From positions 45,838,688 to 45,902,687 of the forward strand of contig NC_090174.1 in assembly GCF_024679245.1 (NCBI RefSeq): 64,000 nt of DNA. Reading direction: 5' to 3'. The DNA is from Pseudorasbora parva. Taxonomy: Eukaryota; Chordata; Actinopteri; Cypriniformes; Gobionidae. Below the pieces are notes generated by a model that saw only the letters and a list, made by a program, of their open reading frames with translations, had not been told where the DNA came from and searched no databases. Shown one piece after another: positions 11,160-24,304 of this stretch. Numbering within the stretch: position 1 is the stretch's first letter; each line of letters starts with the position of its first letter. Both the position numbers and the translations under genes were made by a program.

Positions 11160-13360
11160 AGATATTTTGCCCAAAGTGATGAGCCATGACCCATCTTAGC
11201 TAGCAAAGTCTGAGATGTTCCTTTTACACCCAATCGAGATACCCTCACCTATTACCAGTTGACCTATAATTGTGGACTGTTTAAAAGAGTTTTACTTTTA
11301 TTTAGCCTCTGTCCCAACTGTTTTGGAGTGTGTAACAACCATCAAAATCAAAATGTGTTTATCTTTACAAAATACAATTAAGTTGTCCATTGAGAACATT
11401 GGAAATATTTTCTTTGTACTTGTGTCAGTTAAAGTTGAAAGAGAATTAACAAATCACAGATTATAAATGTTATAGCATTTTACATAATGTCCCACCTTTT
11501 CTTGATTTGGGGTTGTACTAAATCCCTCGTTTTTCCTTGATTTGGTTTAAATTAAGGTCATATGCAGTGCAAATAGCCATATTTCAGCAACGATTACTTC
11601 AGAGCAACAGATGTAAATGACTTTGTTCTTACTAAAAATGATTTTATGTGACCATTGGGAAAGGGAACATCATTGTAAATGATCACAAATGGCACAAATG
11701 TTATAAAAAGATGATTTTGACTGAAGAACTTTTCTGAGAAGCTCTGTCTTTTATTCACTTCACTCTTCTCTGAAGGACAGTTTTTTAGCTGAAAGGATTG
11801 CATGCATGACTCACACAATACAGACAAATACAATTACTGCGCTGTAGTTCTTTCTGTTTGGCAAATTCTCAATACCTTTAGATGTCCTTTTAATTTATTT
11901 GAAGAACCTTTCAAGAGGATTTCATATATAATGAAATATATTCCTTATGACAGGAAATGCAGCTCTCCTTGATATCTTTTGTTGTACGGTTTGTACAACC
12001 TTTTATCTAGTGGCTAGCAATGTTTCTTTTGGCCAAGCTCATTTATATTGCTAGGTTGTCCTCAGTGAGTCTGGTCATTTGTACGGTGGTTCTCAGTTTT
12101 CCGCTGATCACAGTGGATATCTCACAATGGCCTGTCTTTTTAGAATTTACTTTGTTTGGGTTTACTAACAGGTAAACCGTGTTTATTGTTTCATTTTTTT
12201 TCTTTTTCTAAATATGTTCACATGGTTATTCTGGTCTCAGGTTTTAGTCTATGTGAGACAATGGATGTTATTAAAGGAAATTCAGGGGTCTTGTTATCAC
12301 AAGGCTATATAGTGGTTTTTGAACTCCTGCACTCCTTTGAGCCGCCTTTGTGTTTATGGAAATGGCTGGTACATGTTAAATTTGCTTTAACAGGGATCAC
12401 TATGATTTTGTGTCATGGCTTATGGAATATATATGGCCCATGTAGTAATTTGGACCTCTGAAAACAGACACTGAGTCTTGTTGTGTAGATTTTGACTAAA
12501 TGAAACTCCAAAATTTGGGATCACCATGGATGGATCCGGAGCACTGGTTCATTTGTCTCTCCATTATTCTACAATTGCAGTTATCCAAAAATATTCAAAA
12601 ACAAAACTAATTACTCATCAATTTAATATTGAATTGCAATTAATGAGAACCTTTGACTAGTTATACAGTTTTCTATAAGAATTATGGGTAACAACACGGA
12701 GACCCATCTTTTCATGGTCTCGGTCTGCTTTTTTGGTGTGCACCATGCAGGGGTTCGAATGTCAGCGTTCACGCATTCAAATTAACCGCACTAACAGAGC
12801 AATCCCACCAGGGTTCTTTTTAATCTTAAAAACACCCAGTGTGAACGCTCTTCTAGAGAATTACACATGCACACATAATATTGAGCTAAGAAAGGGCAGT
12901 TTTCTCCGGCCCACAGTTACCATGAGAGAGCCTAAATGCTCATAAAATTAACAGTATGATTCGACAATGTCAACTAATTTGGTGAGCCAGTGAAGATTAT
13001 TAAATGTGTAAAAGTATCTTGGCTCAATGAAATGAGCAATAGCTTAAAGGGTTTACTGTAAGTCTGATTGGAGGTCATTACGGATATATGCACATATCTG
13101 GAATATTTGAAACATCTGAATGACATAGATAGACTTTTAACAGAAATATTCTTGGTTGTTATAAAAAATAAGAACCAATGTGCAAAATACATACAACAGA
13201 ACAAAAACAAATTAAAGTTTTTTCAAGTACACTGGGTTTATTTATATAACCAAAAGGAAGAATAAAACTTTACATAGTGTGTATAAATTAAACATAATTT
13301 GCTTTCTGAAGTTACAAATACTATTCAGGTAAGATCAGCGTGCAATTTTCTTTGTCTTTT
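11160..13360. other. Gene-free AT-rich spacer
   Basis: I see no exon with splice support, no RNA gene and no clear repeat with termini here. The longest open frame (12156-12461, plus) has no recognisable domain. Confidence 0.5.
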
Positions 13361-13368
13361 GTTGTTTG

Positions 13369-13760
13369 GTTAAAGGGTTAGTTCACCCAAAAATGAAACT
13401 GATGTCATTAATGACACCCTAATGTCGTTCCACACCCGTAAGACCTCCGTTCATCTTCAGAACACAGTTTAAGATATTTTATATTTAGTCTGAGAGTGTA
13501 TGCAAACTAAATTGTCCATGTTCAGAAAGGGAATAAAAACATCATCAAAGTAGTCCATGTGTGACATCAGTTAGTTCATTAGAATCTCTTGAAGCATCGA
13601 AAATACATTTTTGTCCAAAAATCACAAAAACTACAACTTTATTCAGCATTGTCTTCTCTTCTGTGTTTGTTTTCAAACAGATTCAAACGGTTATGAATCA
13701 GCGTATTGATTCATGATTCGGGATCGCCAATGTCACGTGATTTCAGCAGTTCGACACGCG
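13369..13760. mobile_element. DNA-element fragment, GGTTAGTTCACCC family
   Basis: Starts TTAAAGGGTTAGTTCACCC, a terminus shared with elements at 16870, 19581, 30535 and 47808. The interior (13560-13740) matches 15690-15905, including GAATCTCTTGAAGCATCG and a palindromic GATTCATGATT core. The right end is not clear. Confidence 0.6.
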
Positions 13761-15640
13761 ATCCAAATCATGAATCCGAGGGTTCTTTTCTGCGCCCAAG
13801 TAGCAGTCTTTCGCCTGTGCTTCCCCATAATATAGTTCCAAGTCACTATCTGCCTAGGAAATCGCCTAGTCTTAATCTGCGTCACTATTAGTACTCGTTG
13901 TAAATACGCAGGCCTCAAGAAGTAATTAGTTGGGTTGTTTTTTTAAATTACTTTTACTCAGGACATGCTAGCTGGCAACATAGAATTCCATTCATTATGC
14001 TAAGCTAAGCTAACGGCGACCCTACCAAACTAAAACAAAAATGCATTTGCCCACATATCTAAATGTGGCTAAGAAGTTGAATAACTTACCAGATTGTAAG
14101 AAAAACAGACACTCAAAATCCCAAGCTGCATTTCTTCTCCCTGATGGACAATGAAATCTGTGTGAGAACATTAATAACTCAAATATAATTGTTAAATATA
14201 ATTGTTTTGTCAAGTCATACAGCACTATATGAAACTGCTCAATGTCATGATTCAGCACAACCAGATCATAAAAAGCAGCTTGTCCAATGTGTCCATACTA
14301 AAAAAAGGACAGACATAAAGTCCTGAACACATTCTGTTCCCTGTCAAAGAGCATCAGCAGCTCTCCCCAGTGACTGACAGAAGAACTCAATAGAAAGAGG
14401 AAGAGAGAAGGGAGGAAGAGGACGGGTCACAGAGGGGACAGGATGCTGGTTTGGGGGAGAGTTTGAAGGGATAAATTAGGAGCCAGCCTCAATGTACAGA
14501 GAATGAGTCACACACCACCATCCCATGCTCAAGGCTCACCCTAAACACTAATAATAGACTTCAGTCTGTGAGAATGTGTGTGGTGGCATGTGTTTGTGTT
14601 GTAATCAAAAACAAAAGGTCAAAAGCTAATTGTTGTGGATCTAACATCCTTATTATTATGTACAGTAATTTGACAAATACAATATTTGATTTGATCTGAC
14701 ATAACCACATTAATAAACATATTCATAGTTGAATTTCTCGATGTTCAGTTTTCATCTTACCTCAGAATGACCAGGTAACGCTAGACTGTCAGTACTTCTG
14801 TATATCTATAAAAGAGATTATTTAAAGGTTTTTGTGGCATATCGCTTATTTTAATTGCAAAGGAAAATATAACTGCAAAAAATTAGTTATTTAACACTTT
14901 AATAAGGTGTCGTTAGGGACCCCTAACATAAAATGTGTATTTAATTATTTATTTTCAAATCAGGTTTTTTAATTCATTATAAAACCTTTTATTCTTTTGC
15001 CATATCTTGGATTTATCCTTCCACATAATGTTCTATACAGAAAGAGAATTATATATTTTAAGATGGTTTTAAATAAATGATAGCCAACAACAATAAAAAC
15101 ATTTTTTTAAACCAGTTTACAATAAAATATCGAACAAAATAAATGTTCTATACTAAACAAAAGAAAACAAATAAATAATCCAGAAACCCCCTGCTGTGCT
15201 TCATGAAAACATTGCGTCATAGGGAAAGATCTGTACTAACATTAAAACCAGGAACATGACATTCTATAATAGATGAATTTGATATAATAGACTGAAATGG
15301 CATCGCTCTATGGGGCATGAAAACTTAAAGTGTTTTTGTTATTTAGAAGAATATCTACAGTATAAGTCGCTTCCAATATTTGATACCCTCAACTGAATGT
15401 CTGACATCACAGATTGGACATATTAGAACTTCCAGAAAACAGGTATCGCCTTACTATCACTGGAGCATCAGGGAAGGGGGAAAAATGGTTCAAAGGTGAT
15501 GACAACCAGAGGGAAACAAACAAATAAGATCCTTACACGCAATACACGAGGACAGATCTCAAGTTCCCTGCTATGAAGGACCCCGACTCTGCACTGCCTC
15601 CTGCTGTCTTGTAACAAACAAACATCCTTAAATCACTCTG
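13761..15640. other. Gene-free AT-rich spacer
   Basis: No supported exon. A more complex patch near 14330-14560 (purine-rich, then GC-balanced) is unassigned. Confidence 0.45.
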
Positions 15641-15669
15641 TCGGGGAGTGTGCGAAAGAAACAGAAAAG

Positions 15670-16012
15670 TCATTCAACATTCAAAAGTCATGTGACATCA
15701 GTTAGTTATTTAGAATCTCTTGAAGCATCGAAAATATATTTTGGTCCAAAAAAAAAAAAAAATCACAAAAACTACAACTTTATTCAGCATTGTCTTCTCT
15801 TCCCTGCTTGTTGTCAATCCTCAAACAAAGATTCAAATGGTTGTGAATCAACGGATTGATTCATGATTTGGATCGCGTGTCAAACTGCCTCCAACTGCGG
15901 AAATTACGTGACATTGGCGATCCGAATCATGAATCAATCCGCTGATTCACAACTGTTTGAATCTTTATTTGAGGATTGAAAACAAACAGGGAAGAGAAGA
16001 CAATGCTGAATA
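15670..16012. mobile_element. Palindromic repeat related to 13.5 kb
   Basis: 15690-15870 repeats the 13560-13740 sequence. 15905-16005 is its inverted copy, with arms reading from CAGCATTGTCTTCTCTTCC to the reverse complement near 15985-16003. It is therefore a long hairpin centred near 15890, followed by a short (AT)n. Confidence 0.65.
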
Positions 16013-16869
16013 TATATATATATATATAAAATGTATGATTAGATATATATAATAAAATACAAAAACTATTAACAAATGCAAAAGAAAAAAGGTTTCATTA
16101 AAATGTATCATTTACTAGACCTGTCATTATTATACATTTACAAAGGTACAAGAACAGAGAACTGAAACACAGGTAAAGTCCTACAGTATTAGAGGAGCTG
16201 GTGTGGTTTGATGTCACATGCATCATGTTCCCTTGTGTTTGGAACATCAAGGCTGCACATCCTTCAGTGCAATTAAACAACCTACTGTGATGAAGTGACT
16301 GAACTTCTTGAACACATTTATGATTAACTCCAGGTCAGATGCTCTAAGACATGAGCAAACAATGATATATGAGGATTTTGCATGAATGCACCCTGTTAAA
16401 AGCATCAAGAAAATAATTAATACAATGTAAAATAGTAAAGCAAATAAGAGATGTACATAAAATTTGTTTAACAATGTAAATAAATAAATAAGAGTTTTAA
16501 AGTACCGTGCAAAAAACCATAAGCAATTAAGGCTAAATGTGTTCCCTTTGTCACCTATGGTTTCACACAAAAGAAAATGTGGATTTCGAAACATTTTTAT
16601 TTACTCTGAGAGCCAAATGAATTAGACTGTAGGTGGAATAAAAATGTGCTTGTGTGTAAAATGACTAATTCATGCCTAAAACAATACTGACCCCAAACAA
16701 AGAAAAAAAAAAAAGTGTTTATATGTGACAAGACAGTAGTTTGAATGAACTGAAAGGTCTAGGGCTGGTTTTCTAACATTTATCAGTCCAAAATTAACAC
16801 GTCTGGGAAACCAGCCCATGCTGAGTGAAAAAAGTGAATGTATTAAAACATATTTTAAATACTTGACTC

Positions 16870-17184
16870 TTAAAGGGATAGATAGTTCACCCAAAAAATT
16901 AATCATGTACTCCCCCTCAAGTTGTTCCAAACTTGTATTTTTTTCTGTTGAACACAAAAGAAGATATATTTTGAAGAACGTTGGTATCCAGACAGATGAC
17001 AGTAGTCATTGACTTCCACAGTAAGTTTTTCTTCTCACTATGGAAGTCAATGGGTACCGTCAAATTGGTCTGGTTACCAATGTTTTTCAAAATGTGCTCA
17101 GAAGGAAAAAAAGATTTGTAACAACCAAATTATTAGGTGAGTAAATTATGACAGAATTTTATTTTCTGGGTGAACCATCCCTTT
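16870..17184. mobile_element. MITE with GGGATAGTTCACCC-type inverted ends
   Basis: The left end TTAAAGGGATAG...TTCACCC and the right end GGGTGAACCATCCCTTT are inverted copies flanking about 315 bp. An internal pair, 'agtcattgacttcca' and 'tggaagtcaatggg', is also inverted. No transposase. It lies just 3' of tpcn1. Confidence 0.75.
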
Positions 17185-17781
17185 ACCTGCATCTGACATA
17201 TGTTTAATTTGCATGTATATATTTATATATAACGATAAAATAAGCCTCTCTATAGGTCCAAAGGTTCCAGCAAAAAGCAGCTTTAGTTTAAAAACAGCAT
17301 TAGTATATTACTATAATCTTTTATCTGTTGGTTAAGCAATACCTCAGACTGTGAAAAAAGACACAAGTCACTTAGTGCTAAAATCCTCACATTCAGTTCT
17401 GATTAATCTCCCACAGAAACATTCAATCACTGTGCTCCATTTGTCAAATCCATGAGAGAGTCTGAATCATTCAAGATCCACCCACCAAAAGGCAAATGTC
17501 ATGAGGTGCATTTCATGGAAGAAAAGGAAGGTTCCTGGACCTAGTGCATGCCACACGATTGGTCTGCAAGCTTCCCTGATTGGCCACGGAACCTTAAGGT
17601 TTTTTGGGGAATAAGGCTTTAAGTAAAGGAGTTCTGTGGGTCTCCATGTGGAAGGAGGGAGAATGTAGTGGTCATGGGGAACACCTGTGCTTTCCATCGA
17701 TGGGAGGAAGACGGTCTTACGGTCCCTCAGAGGTATGAGTGAGTGTGTTAGGTAATGCTGAAGCAGTGTTCAGAGTGTGTG

Positions 17782-18602
17782 TTAGTTAATACTGTTTGAG
17801 GCATTGGCTTCAGGGCTGTCCAGTTCTCTGTGGAATGTCTCATCAGGCTGAAGGTTTGTCCTGGAATATTCCTCGTACCATTCCTGCAGACAAAAAGAAA
17901 CAACCACTTTACACAAACATACCATCGCCTATGTGGAAATGTTGATTCTGAGCCAAACACATCACATTTGGCTCAACATACAACTTTTTATAACAGAACG
18001 TGATATCAGTGAAATAACTTTAGGTAGCATTTATTTTTCTTTCGCACAACTTTCCAAGTTTCCACTTGGGCAATGGGCATATCCTTCTATAAACAGCTGT
18101 CTTGATATATTACCATTTCGTGTTCTGATCCAATAAGAGAACCATTTGGGAGTGCTTTACTTAAAACTAATGTAAAAAAAAATCTGGTTAACACATCACT
18201 TTTTATGACATCAACACTATTTATGCTAATTCAAAAGTTTTTTTTATTTTAAACACGTGTTCCTATCCATGTGTGACGCAAGTACCTGAATCTCCTCCTC
18301 GTACATCTTCATGCTGAGGTCACTCTTGGTACGTGACCTTCGACCCTGAAATACTAATGAGGAGTGCTGTGAGCAAAGACAAAAACGATCCGTTAGAGTT
18401 CAATGAATCTAACGAAAAAACATAAATGAAGTGCTCTGAACACAGCCTGTGTACATGTGCTCACCCCGCTTCGCTCCAGAGCCACACACATGTCCTGCAG
18501 TGAGTTTAGGTTGGTGACGCCCAGTGTGTGTTTATACAATTCCACAGTCTGTAGAGCTTCAGTCTGAGACACCTCTGTCTCAAATACAATCCCCTTTTCA
18601 TC

Positions 18603-18679
<77 letters not shown>

Positions 18680-21600
18680 AGATCTCAGCGGTCCCAGTCA
18701 CACTCATTGTCATCATATGAACAGGACTCCAAACATTCAAAACCTTCTGGGTCGTCCAGCGGCTCTCTGTTCTTCCGACTGTAGTTCATCCTAAAGAGAA
18801 ATGCATCCAGTATGAAGGCCACGATTATCGTCATGACAACCTGCATCACACAAACACACAGGCATTCACAATCAAAACAACACAGAGCTCAATCACTAAA
18901 TCAGGTTTTTAACACACAGGTAGCTGATAACAGCAGTGCGACAAATCATCCTAATTGTATCCATGAGTATTAAACAATAAACATGCACCTTTTGTGTAAT
19001 ATTAATTGAGAAACTACATGAAATAACATCCATATTTTTTCCAGCAGTGTTATTTTAGTATTATATACCGGTAGTATAAGTTTATTTAAATTCTATATTT
19101 TCAACATAAACTTACAAGGCAACTATTCAAATTTCCGTTTAGTTACACATTTTTCTATGTTATTTAATTTTTTAGCTCAACTAAACAAATTTACCAATTT
19201 TTTTAACAAAATTATTTTCATATTTTTACTTATAACCCTGATTTACTGACATACACATTCCCTTACCATGGTGACAATGTAAAAGGTCATGAAATAAAGG
19301 CGAGTCCAGTGAGTTGTTTCTGATGTCACACCTTCCTGTGAAAACAGGGTTCGAAGGCATCAATAAGTACAAATGATAGTCAGACGCTCATTTACTGGCT
19401 GGTTCATATCCATAGGCTTCTGCTACAAACAAACACTGCACATACTGCACACTAAGAGATGTTAGCATTACTTCTAATTCATGTAAAGCAACATTTTTAT
19501 GTAAGGTTTACACAATGTACCCAAATGACATGGGCAGATACATAACGATACATAACAATCTGCTGACTGACAAATAGACGTTAAAGTGTTAGTTCACCCA
19601 AAAATGAAAATGACTCCATGATTTGCTCCCACTCAAGCCATCCTAGGTGTATATTACATTCTTCTTTTAGACAAACACAATCAAAGTTATATAAAAAAAT
19701 GTTAATAAGGTTTTAAATGTGTATATTTTTCTTACACAAATGCATCGCTTCACTTTAAAAGGCCTTTTTTAACCCTCTGTAGCCGTGGGGAGCACTTTTA
19801 TTACAGACAGATGCCCTTTTATGGACTTCAAAAATGACCCAACAGTAACTGCCATTATAAAGCTTGGAAGAGCCAGGACATTTTTAATATAACTCTGATT
19901 TTATTCATCTGAAAGAAGAATGTCATACACCTAGGATGAATTTAGTATGAGTAAATCATGGGATAATTTCTGGGTGAACTATCACTTTAAATTCCAATAA
20001 ACAGCAGGGGGCACCACATACCCACACCAACCAAAATAATACAAACTTTTTACTGAGGGAACATCTGGGGCCTTTACCATGAAGCCGGTTTATGGTGGCT
20101 ATCCAGTTATGTTTTAGTTTAGATTGCACCCTGGGTTTTAGGCACCACGAAGGTTTGGTTTGGCTTTTAGCAGTGTCCATCGCAACTTGCGCTCATGCAG
20201 ACTAAACAGCTATGATTTAGATATTATTGATGTATTGATTATTATACCCATAATCCATTACACATCAAACAATCAATCGAACTTTATTTATATAGCGCTT
20301 TTACAATGACGATTGTTTCCAAGCAGCTTCACAGTGTTAAACAGGACATTATTGCAAACAAAATTTGATTTGGTCAAAGGCGACAGTGACAAGGGAGAAA
20401 CCCGACTCAGTCAGAGTACCAGTTCTCCTCTGGCCTAAAATTTAATATAATATAATAAAAATAAGCTTTAGAATAAATAACCCTAATTTATTTCAAACCC
20501 AATATTTAAAAAAAAATCAAAATCCCTAGTTTGTTCAACTACCATCATGGTACAGGCCTCTGATATCATGTTTTATGTGTTTGTGTGCATTTACACTCAC
20601 CATAGTGATGTACCAGTTGTTCACCACTGTTAGCTCAAAAAGAGTGACTGAAACATGGCAGAGGAAAAAAAAACTCAGTTACAAATAACACAAAACTGAC
20701 ATGAGAGGAGTGTATATTTCCTCAGGAGTGTAAGAGTATGTGCACATACCAAAGCTACTTAGGATGTTATCGAAGTTATTGAGATAGTAATATCCTTCTT
20801 CTAGCACGGTTCGGTTACCAATGGTCACATTTTCCTGGCGATACGAGTCAGCAACTGTGCTATTTCTTTGTGAGGCAGAGAACATACAATCGAAAACACC
20901 GTTATTCAATGAGAATCGTTTATGATGATTTTCTCTCATTTTTGTAGCTTGGCATCTACTGAATATGTTGTACTTTCATTTACATTCTTCAAAATGTCTC
21001 CTTTTGTGTTGCACAGAAGAACACCGCACTTGGAATAGCATGAGGGTAAGTAAATTATTTTATTTCAACTATTCTTTCACTATGTATCAAGAAAGCAGTA
21101 GTAGATCATGTTATATTTATAAATATGGATAAATGTAAGGTGATGTTGAGTCTGTTTTGATTTTTGCAAAAGAAATACATTTATGGTGATTCAGAAGAAC
21201 TTACCTGCAGCAGTTTGGATAAACAACCCCCGCAAAAAACTCCATTCCAACGATGGCAAAAGAATAATAGAAGATAATCAGAGTCAGACCTAGACTACAG
21301 AGACAGAGAGAGTGTTATGAGAGACGATCCTTCATCTGTTAGTAATGAGCTGAAATGAATTATTATTTCTGTACCTGGCCATACGTGGGAACAGTTCAAA
21401 CATTGTGTCCAGAACGTTCCGATAGCGCTGCTTAATTTTAAACATCCTTGACAAGAAATAGGAAAAAAACTATTAAACTCTGTTAAAAAGGGAAACTATC
21501 TATAGCTATGACTGATGAAAATATGGAGTAAAATAAAAATAAAAGATTAACACAAAATGATGGAGTTACAAATAAACAATTCATTACACTGCAGGTGTTA

Positions 21601-24223
21601 TGTACAGTGGGGTAAAAATTTGTCGTTTTTCGAAATTGACAGATTATTTCTTTTTTTCTTCTTCAGATTTTCAATTCAGTCAACAAATTGAATAATTAAT
21701 AACTACACTATATTGCCAAAGGTTTTGGGATGCCTGCCTTTACATGCACAGGCTTTCCACAAGGTCTTGGAGTGTGTTTATGGGAATTTTTGACCATTCT
21801 TCTAGAAGCATATTTATGAAGTCAGGCACTGATGTTGGATGAGAAGGCCTGGCTCACAGTCTCCGCTCTAAATCATCATAATTCACCATTGAGGTCAGGA
21901 ATCAGGCAGGTCAGTCAAGTTCCTCCACACCAAACTCGTGGATGTCTTTATGGACCTTGCTTTGTGCAATGGTGCGCAATCATGTTGGAACAGGAAGGGG
22001 CCATCCCCAAACTGTCAAGTTTAGAGCTTGAAATTGTCCAAAATGTCTTGGCATGCTGAAGCATTAAGAGTTTCTTTCATTGAAACTAAGAGCCCAACCC
22101 CTGAAAAACAACACTTTGTACAATGCAGTCAGGCAAGTATCGTTCTCCTGGCAATCGCCAAACCCAGACTCGTCCATCGGATTGCCAGACAGAAGCAGGA
22201 CTTGTCACTCCAGAAAACATGCCACTGCATCCGACTCTTTGCATTGCACTTGGAGATTTAAGGCTTGGATGCAGCTGCTCATCCACTGAACCCCATTCCA
22301 TGAAGCTCTCTACATACTGTTATTGAGCTAATCTGAAGGCCACAAAAAGTTTGGAGATCTGTAGTTAATGACTGCAAAAAATTGTTGACTTCTGCACACT
22401 GTGCGCCTCAGCATGCGCTGGCCCCACTCTGTGATTTTACGTGGTGTACCACTGTGGCTGTGGCTGTGTTGCTGTTGTTCCCAATTACTTCCACTTTGTT
22501 ATAATACCACTAAAAGTTGAGAGTGGAATATTTAGTAGTGAGGAGATTTCACAAATGGACTTATTGGACAGGTGACAACCTATCACGATATGATGCTTTA
22601 ATTCACTGAGCTCCTGAGAGCGATCCATTCTTTTACAAATGTTTGTAGAAGTCGTCTGCATGCCTAGAAGCTTGATTTTATACACCTGTGGCCATGGAAG
22701 TGATTGCAACACCTGAATTCAATGATTTGGAGCTTTTGGCAATATACTGTATATGCAAACCAAAATACACCAAAACACAAATAAGTACACACACCGGAGG
22801 AGCTGAAGAGGTCTCAACACCACAATGAAGTAGAATGGCTCCATGTCAAAGGCCAGAGCAATCAATCCCAGAAAGGCAAATACTGTTACTGAGAAATCAA
22901 AGCTGTAAATAAAGGCAAACAACCAGCAGTTAGGCCATTTGCATGTGTGTGTGTTAGTGCTTATATGAATTTACGTGTGTGTACCTACAGGTTCCATCCG
23001 GAGCTGAAATATGTCATTGGACCAAGGCCTGTGATCTTCAACAAGACCTCAATTCCATAAACTTCATTCCACAGACACATCAGCAGGGGATAAATAAACA
23101 TATATATATATATATTTTTTTAATGGAACTCATATTCATTAAGACATTTATATTTGGATTTACTAATGATTTAATTTTAAACAATTTACACCTACTTGTG
23201 AGGAAAACAATGTAACTCCAGGGGACAACACGAGTCCACGAGACACCATCTGTGAAGAGAGAAGAGCTCACCGAGAGCCAAATTCAAACAGAGAAAACTC
23301 CTTCCTATGTTTACTAGTGTTTCTGAATGGTGAATTCATAGAATTATCTAGAAATGCAATACAGCTGCACCCCATACCCTAAGCAGATCTTACCATTTAA
23401 CATGTTTGTCTCCACTAGGATCCAGATGCCATTAACTGCTACTACCAGATCTGTTACAGGTCAATCATGAAAAATAGACAGTATCATTAGAAATATTGTA
23501 ATAAATATAGTGCAAGTGATTTGCAAGTGATGCAGTCATTTAAAAGTTTAGGGCGTTTGAATGATACAGTATATAATAATATAAGAGGACTAAAAAGAAT
23601 TTTCACTGAAAAGAATATCAGACAAATTTTACATTTTTTAAATACAATTTTTTCAACTAACCCAAAAGGTGTTAGTTGAACCAGTTTCAAGGAATGTCTA
23701 TTCTGATCAGGTATTTCACGTTAATATCTAAAGGGTTAATACAACAAGCTATTAAATAAATATTACTTACACATTGCATATTGAAAAGCTTTGGATTTCA
23801 CAACTAAGTTGATTCCTGTTAAAAAAATATATATATATTATGGAAGAAAATATTTGATTCCAACTAATCATAAATGTATCTGGTCATTCTAAGCAGATTA
23901 TTAAAGTGTAAAATACCATAACTAATACAACCTTTGAAAATGAGGAATGCTGTGTGAGGAAGATCATCAAACCAGTGCTCCCCACTCCGTCGAGCCTGCA
24001 ACACACACACACACACACACACACACCAGATGTTCTGGCTCAAGAGGATTTAACATTCACGCTGGGAGTATAATCATGTGACGGTATGTGAAATCTGACC
24101 TTCCATTTGAGTCCAATCACTTCATAAAACTTATAAAAGTCCTGGAGACTAAAACACAAGCACAAATACACCTTAAGAACACATCATCTGTTAAAATAAT
24201 CAAAAGAATGTAAGTGTATGCAC

Positions 24224-24304
<81 letters not shown>

